From UBA1794 sp031552405 (lineage in GTDB: Bacteria; Bacteroidota; Bacteroidia; Bacteroidales; Bacteroidaceae), in NCBI GenBank assembly GCA_031552405.1, contig JAVBMN010000035.1, positions 1 through 64,000 on the forward strand: a DNA stretch of 64,000 bases, written 5' to 3'. The position numbers and the translations under genes are program-made. Under the pieces are notes generated by a model. The model made no database searches. It was not told where the DNA came from and saw only the letters and a program-made list of their open reading frames with translations. The stretch's first letter is position 1. Each line of letters starts with the position of its first letter. Shown piece after piece: positions 27,420 through 33,806 of the stretch.

Positions 27420-27900
27420 ACTACATTCTGCGTGATTTATCGCTGTGCTCACACTGGAGAACAAATACTTGACATTCTCGCTACGAAAGAGTATGAATAA
27501 TACAGGGTCAAAGAAACTGAGACTTCCCAAACCCAAGTCAACCTTCCCAGCCCAAGCCAAAGTATCGTAACAAGCGTGAGCCAAAACCGGAATGAGGAGA
27601 ATGAATATCCAGTTTCGGAACGATCGGTCGACGAAATGATAGAGTGAATAGTAATAGCCCATTAGCACACCAAAAACATAATGACCAGGCACGGCTAGCA
27701 ATGCACGAGAGACTGTGGAACTGCAACCGACTGCCAATCGTCAATATTCTCAAAGAGATAGAATACCTTCTCAATAGCTGCAAAGCCTAGACTTACGCAA
27801 ACGGCATAGACGATACCATCGATTCCCCTTTCTTTCATAGATTTCATCCAAACGACGAATAAAATCGCCAAACCTAGCTCTGTCAATTTCCAACTCGTCG
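27420..27900 (-). pseudogene. Decayed PrsW-family protease copy
   Basis: Two frames on the minus strand together match the intact PrsW-type protein at 30.9-31.7 kb. One (27695-27886) gives GIDGIVYAVCVSLGFAAIE then VFYLFENIDDWQSVAV. The next (27342-27737) gives RALLAVPGHYVFGVLMGYYY, RNWIFILLIPVLAHACYD and GKVDLGLGSLSFF. A frameshift near 27716-27730 separates them, and the first ~80 residues, including the EExxK catalytic motif, are missing. The copy is divergent enough to be an old duplication. The rest of the 868-base gap (27213-28080) shows no other gene. Confidence 0.8.
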
Positions 27901-28080
27901 GAAGAAGCTAAAATTTTTTTTATAGTTTTCATTGATTTATATGCATAGTTATTACCTTTTATCATTGAAGACATTTAGCTTTTTCTCGCTTATAAAATCT
28001 CTTTATAAATGATAATAAGCACCTTGAACACATTACTCTGTTTTGTCTTTTGATAAATCGTAACATTTAGATTATATATT

Positions 28081-29745
28081 CTATTTAGCCAATAGCTCTT
28101 TCAATTTATTTACATTCGATTGGGCGTTTTCGGGAATGATTCCGGCTTGCTCAAATTCGGCAAAGTCTTCTAATATGAACTCTTTTAATTTTTTACCGTT
28201 CCATTCCTCATTCATTATTTCTTTTGTTATTTGTTCCGCCTTTTCGTATTCACCGAGAAATAGTAATGCTGTAATCAGGTTCGTATTTATCCATTTTTGA
28301 GAGGGATCGAAACTTAAACCTTTTTCTGCATATTCTTTGCTTTTGCTAAATTCGGAAAGGAGTAGATAGTAATAAGAAATACTGCCACAAATGGGTGCTA
28401 TTTGGTTATTCTGAAATATTTTTTTAAAAGAATTTTCTAGTTCTTCATAGCAAGCTATTGCTTTTTTATATAGTTTTTGGGCACCATATAAATCACCCAA
28501 ATTATTCAAACTCCGAGCTACATAAGGCAAATACACATCAGGATTTGTTTCCGCTAATTTTCTGTAAATCTCTAACGCTTCATTATATTCCTTTTCCGCT
28601 TGAGGATAATTATTAAGGTCGCTATGTAAAATACCCAAATTATTCAAACTCATAGCTACATCAGGCAAATACACATCAGGATTTGTTTCCGCTAATTTTC
28701 TTCTAATACTTAACGCTTCATTATATTCCTTTTCCGCTTGAGGATAATTATTAAGGTTGCTATGTAAATTACCCAAATTATTCAATATACTTCCCTTTTG
28801 ATTTTCTTTAACTGGTAAATTCGATGCTATTAAATAAAAATGCTCTGCATCTATAAAACGGTTTTGATCGTGCAAAAAATGAGCACATTCAAAAACATTC
28901 TCAAAATTCGTTGTATCAGCCAACGCAATATCCATATAAAGCTGACAACATTTGTCAAGATTTTCTTTTCCCCCCATCGATTGATAAAGCTTAATCGCTG
29001 TTTTTGCTTTGGGGATAAGTGCAGTTATATCTTCTTTCGCCTCATCCACTTGCTGCTGGCTTTGATCCCGTTTTTGTGCTGCCTTTTTAAGTTCTTTGCC
29101 AATCTGTAGAGATTCCAACAACTTAATGCCCTCGTCAATCTTGCCTTCCTGGGCTAAATCAATGGCCTTTTGCTCAATTTCACTCAGTAGGTTTTCATCA
29201 ATCCGAGCCATCATATTAGCATGCTCATCCAGTCTTTCCTGCAATTGAATTAGCTGCTCATGTGATTCTTTTAATTTGGTATTATACTCCTCTTCACTAA
29301 GTTTTTTCTCTTTCAGTAACTGGGCATATTTTCCTTTTTCCTTTTCGAACTGTTCTTTGTAAGATTTGTTACTTACGTTGTAGTATTTTTCTACCAATTC
29401 CCGGAATCTATCCGAGCGACAGAGTACCACTGTGAATGGTTCGTTGTTCTGAGAAATCCTCCATTCTTCTAAGGCCTGGCTGTTAAACACTTCAAAACCA
29501 CTTTTCTTGATTCGGCCTTTGGGTATCCGGTCTCCCGGTCTTAATGAATGAAAAACCAATTGGAAAGAACCGTCTTCTTTACTCACGTCTTCTACAGCTC
29601 CGATTTCGATGCTTACATTTGCCAAGGGCGTTTTTGCGTTTTTGCCTTGGTACTCTACCGTTTTTCCCTTTTGAATGGTTTCTATATTCTGCGCAAACAA
29701 TAATGCTGGTAGCAGTAGCGAAATAAGAGTAAATATTGTTTTCAT
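28081..29745 (-). CDS. Periplasmic coiled-coil/TPR protein
   Basis: 554 residues. A signal peptide (1-18, LLFAQ) is followed by a carboxypeptidase-regulatory-like beta region (about 30-105: TPLANVSIEIGAVEDVSKEDGSF), a long charged coiled coil (about 125-245), and TPR units from about 265 to the end. Two or more 46-residue units (NNLGNLHSNLNNYPQAEKEY and relatives) are encoded by nearly identical 138-bp DNA repeats at 28496-28790. It starts 4 bases after the TIR gene and is the last gene of the operon. Its regulatory-like domain matches the one on the periplasmic side of the TIR protein. I infer a scaffold that pairs with the TIR protein across the periplasm. Confidence 0.82.
   Translation of the reverse strand: MKTIFTLISLLLPALLFAQNIETIQKGKTVEYQGKNAKTPLANVSIEIGAVEDVSKEDGSFQLVFHSLRPGDRIPKGRIKKSGFEVFNSQALEEWRISQNNEPFTVVLCRSDRFRELVEKYYNVSNKSYKEQFEKEKGKYAQLLKEKKLSEEEYNTKLKESHEQLIQLQERLDEHANMMARIDENLLSEIEQKAIDLAQEGKIDEGIKLLESLQIGKELKKAAQKRDQSQQQVDEAKEDITALIPKAKTAIKLYQSMGGKENLDKCCQLYMDIALADTTNFENVFECAHFLHDQNRFIDAEHFYLIASNLPVKENQKGSILNNLGNLHSNLNNYPQAEKEYNEALSIRRKLAETNPDVYLPDVAMSLNNLGILHSDLNNYPQAEKEYNEALEIYRKLAETNPDVYLPYVARSLNNLGDLYGAQKLYKKAIACYEELENSFKKIFQNNQIAPICGSISYYYLLLSEFSKSKEYAEKGLSFDPSQKWINTNLITALLFLGEYEKAEQITKEIMNEEWNGKKLKEFILEDFAEFEQAGIIPENAQSNVNKLKELLAK
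28496..28790 (-). repeat. 138-bp tandem repeat inside the TPR gene
   Basis: The motif CCCAAATTATTCAA recurs at 28496, 28634 and 28772, a spacing of exactly 138 bases, and intervening DNA is nearly identical. The repeat is in frame (46 codons), so unit number can change without frameshift. Confidence 0.85.
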
Positions 29746-29749
29746 GATT

Positions 29750-30886
29750 CTATGATTCTTTTTCTAATAAAATGGTTCGTTCATGCTTGTCGGAAGGGGC
29801 TCCTTCGTATTTCTTGTTTTTATATCCTCTTTTATAGGTGGAAATCGTTTTCTTTGCAGACTGTTGAAGCGGAGGGATTTTAATGTAAAACTGACCGCTC
29901 TGGTCTGTTTTTGTAGTTTGCTCGTCTATCGTAATGAGAGCATCTTCTACTGGTGTACCCTGTTCATCTATAACAACGCCTTTGAAAACTCCCCATGTAT
30001 TATCTCGGCAAATGGTAAGAACTGTTTGAGGCGTAAGCGTAATGAGGGTGTCGATCGGATTGTAACCATACATTTCAAAGAATAGTTTAGAGCTTTTTTG
30101 CCTGAATTTTCCCGGTATATTATTGAATGAAATTGGTTCTTGATTGCTATTCACGTCTTTTAGCAATGTGTCTTTGTCTAAGATAAGTCTTAATTTCCCT
30201 TCGCCATACGGAAGTTTCGGATTATGAGGCGTCTTTTCTTCCAACCTAACCTCCATATCAAACGGCTGGTTATACCTCCAAACGCCCACTATGACCGCCA
30301 CCATCAACAACGCAAAAATCCCGGAAACGATCGCCTGCCGTATTTTTCTTCTGCGATGCCGGTGCCAAAGTGCATCAAATGAAACATCCAGTATCTTGGA
30401 TAAGAGCCGTGTAACTGCCTTTTCTCGTTTGATAAACCAGAACTCATTTCCTTGTTCGTTCACATTCACTCCCAGTAATTCCGGAAGTTCCTGTTTCAGT
30501 ATCGGATGCATGCACTCAGTATCGGCATTATTGCTGTATGGAGAACCGTCGACAATAAATGGGATAATCTTGTCTTTTCGTCCTAATGCAATGAATTGGG
30601 AAATTTCTTTCCCTACCCACGGTGATTCGGCCGAAAGAGGGGAGCAGATGACAATCAGGTGGCGCGATTGCTTCAATTTGTCACCTAACTCATTTTCTAA
30701 GAACCCTGGCTGAATATCAGTCTGATCCAGAAATACAGGACGCAATCTGGTTGGTAGATCGGATTTAGACTTTCTGATTGTCGTTGGAAGTCGGTAGCTT
30801 TCCAATCTTTTTTGCAGCCACTTCGCCCATTTTTCATCTTCGCGCTTATAGCTTATGAAAGCGTAATATTGAAACGATGATTCCAT
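29750..30886 (-). CDS. TIR-domain membrane protein with periplasmic carboxypeptidase-regulatory-like domain
   Basis: 378 residues. A TIR domain occupies about 5-165: strand A YYAFISYKREDE, the BB-loop region, and SAESPWVGKE with Glu94 at the position of the catalytic glutamate of NAD-cleaving TIR domains. A basic stretch HRHRRRK precedes one TM helix (about 184-203), placing TIR in the cytosol. The outer part ends in a carboxypeptidase-regulatory-like beta-sandwich (about 300-370: GVFKGVVIDEQGTPVEDALI). The gene lies 60 bases after PrsW and 4 bases before the TPR gene. NADase activity or adaptor-only function cannot be decided from sequence. A transmembrane TIR receptor-like layout is unusual in bacteria. 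Confidence 0.88.
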   Translation of the reverse strand: MESSFQYYAFISYKREDEKWAKWLQKRLESYRLPTTIRKSKSDLPTRLRPVFLDQTDIQPGFLENELGDKLKQSRHLIVICSPLSAESPWVGKEISQFIALGRKDKIIPFIVDGSPYSNNADTECMHPILKQELPELLGVNVNEQGNEFWFIKREKAVTRLLSKILDVSFDALWHRHRRRKIRQAIVSGIFALLMVAVIVGVWRYNQPFDMEVRLEEKTPHNPKLPYGEGKLRLILDKDTLLKDVNSNQEPISFNNIPGKFRQKSSKLFFEMYGYNPIDTLITLTPQTVLTICRDNTWGVFKGVVIDEQGTPVEDALITIDEQTTKTDQSGQFYIKIPPLQQSAKKTISTYKRGYKNKKYEGAPSDKHERTILLEKES

Positions 30887-30946
30887 AATTCTCCTTTAGC
30901 AATACCTCTTTTATTTTCTCTTTTCAATCATTTCTCCCGATACTCA

Positions 30947-31657
30947 TTAGCATCCCTGTTTTTCATCTCTGTCCAGATGTGCTAGGATCTTTTTACGACA
31001 TACCTTATGTATCTTGATGCAAAAGTAAATAAGAGCAAAGAAACAAAGGCCTCCTAAGATTGGGCTGACTTTACCTGTCAAGGCTAAGACATCGTAACAA
31101 CCGTGGACAAGGATAGGAATAAGGAGGATGCTTATCCAGTTTCGGAATGAATGCTCAACGAAATGGTGGAGCGAATAATAATAGCCCATCAATACCGCAA
31201 AAGCATAATGACCGGGCACAGCCAGTAGCGCCCGAGTGATAGCAACCGACTGCCAGTTATCGATGTTTCCAAATAGATAGAAGATATTCTCGACTGCCGC
31301 AAACCCCAGACCTACGCAGACTGCATAGACAATACCATCGAAATGCTCATCAAAGTAAGGGTTGCGGCGAAGGATCAGCCATAACGCCAACAACTTAACA
31401 CATTCTTCGGGAATCGCAGCGACAAAGAACGCCTCTATGGCCACTCCTGCAAGAGTTGAAGGTCCATCCCCTGCACCAAACAGGATGGAATTGATACCCA
31501 CCTCCAAGAACGCAACAGGTATACAGATTACAACTCCAAAGCAAACCGCCTTGACCAACTGAGAAGTGGGTTCCGGTTGTGAATCCTTCTGCCAGATATA
31601 AAACCAAAGTAGTATGGCGGGTAATAATGCGGCTATGATGAGAATGAACATATTCAT
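30947..31657 (-). CDS. PrsW-family glutamic intramembrane protease
   Basis: 236 residues, seven to eight TM helices. PrsW motifs are intact: EExxK in IPEECVK (Glu84, Glu85, Lys88), GFAAVEN (Glu123), PGHYAFA (His150) and HGCYD (His185, Asp189). In Bacillus subtilis PrsW cleaves the anti-sigma factor RsiW at site 1. Here a sigma factor and an anti-sigma-like protein are encoded in the same operon, but no membrane-anchored anti-sigma is seen, so the substrate is open. A frameshifted second copy lies at 27.4-27.9 kb. Confidence 0.88.
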   Translation of the reverse strand: MNMFILIIAALLPAILLWFYIWQKDSQPEPTSQLVKAVCFGVVICIPVAFLEVGINSILFGAGDGPSTLAGVAIEAFFVAAIPEECVKLLALWLILRRNPYFDEHFDGIVYAVCVGLGFAAVENIFYLFGNIDNWQSVAITRALLAVPGHYAFAVLMGYYYSLHHFVEHSFRNWISILLIPILVHGCYDVLALTGKVSPILGGLCFFALIYFCIKIHKVCRKKILAHLDRDEKQGC

Positions 31658-31687
31658 AATATGTGTCTTTTACTAGGTCTTGTTTTT

Positions 31688-32299
31688 TTAATGGATCTGA
31701 ATTATCTGTTCTAAACGATGAGCAATCCCCTCCAAAAAATGCGAGATTCGTCGTTCAATTAGCACCTTGCATTCCCATTCGGTTCTATTCATCAATGAAT
31801 GATGGAAATCTATCACATCAGCCTTATTATTCCGCATCACCCTTTCTATAAGAGTAATCTTTTGAGCATGATTATACAATTCTTTTAATTCGGTTTCTCT
31901 GTATTCTGGCGTTGTAATAAATAACAACCTGTCTTGAGCATATTTACGAAGTGTTGCTACTGAATTTTCCAATGCTTCGCAGGCTACATCTTCTCCGTGT
32001 TCTTGTTTTGCGGTTTCAATTCGTTGACAGATATCCGATAAAATCCGATTCTCTAGACTGGATTCAAACAACAATTCATCCGCCATCTTCTTAAATTGAG
32101 CCACCACTTTTTCTTTCAATTCTGGATTTAATTCTAGAGCCAAAACCTCCTCGTCTCTCGTAATATCTTCGAAGTAGTCAGTGTCAATATCGTTTGCTTT
32201 CTTCGTCAATTGGTTGTAAGGTGAAGCATCTTTGTTAATCACTTCTGAGATGATGGTTTCAAAGAGTTCTTTGCTTAGAATATCTTTTTTCGGTGTCAT
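31688..32299 (-). CDS. Helical protein of unknown function
   Basis: 203 residues, almost entirely helical and charged (for example LSDICQRIETAKQEHGED, RETELKELYNHAQKITLIERV), with no signal peptide, membrane helix, metal site or recognised motif. It starts 17 bases after the C39/RyR gene and ends 30 bases before PrsW, so it is a core part of the operon. It could be a partner of the sigma/anti-sigma pair. No family is recognised. Confidence 0.65.
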   Translation of the reverse strand: MTPKKDILSKELFETIISEVINKDASPYNQLTKKANDIDTDYFEDITRDEEVLALELNPELKEKVVAQFKKMADELLFESSLENRILSDICQRIETAKQEHGEDVACEALENSVATLRKYAQDRLLFITTPEYRETELKELYNHAQKITLIERVMRNNKADVIDFHHSLMNRTEWECKVLIERRISHFLEGIAHRLEQIIQIH

Positions 32300-32316
32300 A
32301 TTCAGTTTTATTTCAA

Positions 32317-33261
32317 TTATACCTTTTTCGTAATTTCAAATCCCAACTTCTTCACGAGCTTGATGGTATCCAATGCCATCAGTCTATCGTATTCTTTTTC
32401 GCTGTCGGGGAGGGCTGAATATGGGATGAGGTCAGGGTGCTGCTTCTTCTCGTCATCACGGACCTTGCCATACGTCCAGCCTTCTTTGATGCGGGCTGCG
32501 GCCCAGACGTCATGGGCATTCTCGGCAATGGCTTCACGGAGTTCGAGAAGGTCATCCGACAGGGTTATACTATTGAGATTAATGGGTTGCGGATTGTATT
32601 CTTCGGGAAAACGGAGTACGCGAACCATGTAATTGTGGGATTCGTGCCAGGCTCGGAGGAAATCTGTTAAAGAAATGGATACAGACGATGGCTCTTGCGG
32701 ATCATATAACGTAATGGTTCCGGCTTCCTGATCGATACCGGTAACGACTACAGCATGGTTGGAAGCATCCTCTTCGTCCACTCGTCCCGGATAGAGCTTG
32801 TCGCAATCTACGGCGACGATGAGGTCGTTGTCGAGTGCAAGCGCTTCCATGAGGTCATTAAGGGTGGCATCGTACTTTCGTGTTACCATTAATCCTTCAT
32901 TGGCCAATAGCTGGCCGATAGTGTGGAGTGGAGAGCCTTCGGCTTTCAGCCAATAATTCTCACGAGCCGTTTCGAGCAATGCTTTCTCTTTAAACTCTAT
33001 GCCGCGTCGACGGAGGATATACGCTTCGCAAAGTACGCTGCAAAGATTCTCGTGACTCTCGGCTGCCAACTGTATCATCGGGAGAATATCCATAGATGTT
33101 TCTTGCTCCTCGGTATCAAGGCTCAGGGCTATATCGAATGTCTCCTGTAAGGTGGCATCTGTTTTTAAGGCTTGTAGCACTTGTTGGGTTTCCTCCTCAT
33201 TGGTGGTACCGTCTAAATATGCTGCCAACAGTTCGTCTGATATATATATATTATTTGCCAT
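32317..33261 (-). CDS. Anti-sigma-like / C39-like peptidase / RyR-domain fusion
   Basis: 314 residues in three parts. Residues 1-50 (YISDELLAAYLDGTTNEEE...VLQAL) look like the N-terminus of Bacteroidetes anti-sigma factors. Residues 60-225 resemble a papain-fold C39-like peptidase: Cys74 in LCSVLCEAYILRRRG, His169 in NHAVVVTGID and Asp187 in LYDPQ could form a catalytic triad. Residues 241-310 (VWAAARIKEGWTYGKVRDDEK...HPDLIPYSALPDSEKEYDR) are a clear RyR domain (PF02026), the repeat named from ryanodine receptors. There is no TM helix. Its ATG lies inside the end of the sigma-factor gene (11-base overlap), so the two are translationally coupled. I infer a cytosolic, ligand-controlled partner of that sigma factor. 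Confidence 0.82.
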   Translation of the reverse strand: MANNIYISDELLAAYLDGTTNEEETQQVLQALKTDATLQETFDIALSLDTEEQETSMDILPMIQLAAESHENLCSVLCEAYILRRRGIEFKEKALLETARENYWLKAEGSPLHTIGQLLANEGLMVTRKYDATLNDLMEALALDNDLIVAVDCDKLYPGRVDEEDASNHAVVVTGIDQEAGTITLYDPQEPSSVSISLTDFLRAWHESHNYMVRVLRFPEEYNPQPINLNSITLSDDLLELREAIAENAHDVWAAARIKEGWTYGKVRDDEKKQHPDLIPYSALPDSEKEYDRLMALDTIKLVKKLGFEITKKV

Positions 33262-33805
33262 AGTTCTGAATATCTTTAAGGGCTACACGAGTTAATGCTA
33301 CCATCGCACGCCGTTTGATGTTATATAGATTTGCGGTTGTCACGCCTATCTCTTGTGCCAATAGTTCCGGTTCCATGTCTTCGAGAATCAGCTTTCGGAT
33401 TACGTATACATGTCGTTTGTTAGGCATTCGCTCAAAGAAACGTTCCAAGTCAGCCTTTGCCGAAATACTTGTGTCTGAGACTATTATAGAGTCATTCTCT
33501 TCATAAAGAGGCTCATGGGTGGTGTTATCTATCAGTTCGTTTCGTTTCTTTATGAAGTAACGGATAGCCAGCACCTTTAACCATTGATACACCGAGCTAC
33601 GATACTGAAAGCTGCGAAGCTTGGCAGCATCGTCCTCCATCAGAAACTGGTACAGCTCGTTTACAAACTCATCATAATCCACTTCGTAAGAAAACACGAG
33701 GCGAATTACGCTATGGAAGAGCGGTTGGCATTTGACGAAGAAAAACTCCTCCGTCACCCGATTGTTTCTGTCAATCAGCCCTTGTATAATTTCTTGGTCA
33801 GTCAT
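33251..33805 (-). CDS. ECF-type RNA polymerase sigma factor
   Basis: 184 residues from the ATG at 33805, one base after the upstream gene's TAG (an upstream in-frame ATG at 33880 would overlap that gene by 71 bases). A region 2 segment (FFFVKCQPLFHSVIRLV...YDEFVNELYQFL...WLKVLAIRYFIKKR) and a C-terminal region 4 helix-turn-helix (LAQEIGVTTANLYNIKRRAM) are present, with no region 3. This is a divergent group-4 sigma factor. Its stop overlaps the start of the anti-sigma-like/C39/RyR gene. It probably directs transcription of this operon or of unlinked targets. Confidence 0.87.
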   Translation of the reverse strand: MTDQEIIQGLIDRNNRVTEEFFFVKCQPLFHSVIRLVFSYEVDYDEFVNELYQFLMEDDAAKLRSFQYRSSVYQWLKVLAIRYFIKKRNELIDNTTHEPLYEENDSIIVSDTSISAKADLERFFERMPNKRHVYVIRKLILEDMEPELLAQEIGVTTANLYNIKRRAMVALTRVALKDIQNYGK

Positions 33806-33806
33806 A

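Noticed and set aside
27771..27974. 67-codon frame upstream of the decayed PrsW copy
   Set aside because: It overlaps the PrsW-matching frame in a different register, so it is most likely a by-product of the decayed sequence; a short real peptide cannot be fully excluded.
28496..28790. Regularly spaced repeats that could suggest a CRISPR array
   Set aside because: The 138-bp units are near-identical throughout with no short-repeat/spacer pattern, and they encode in-frame TPR repeats.
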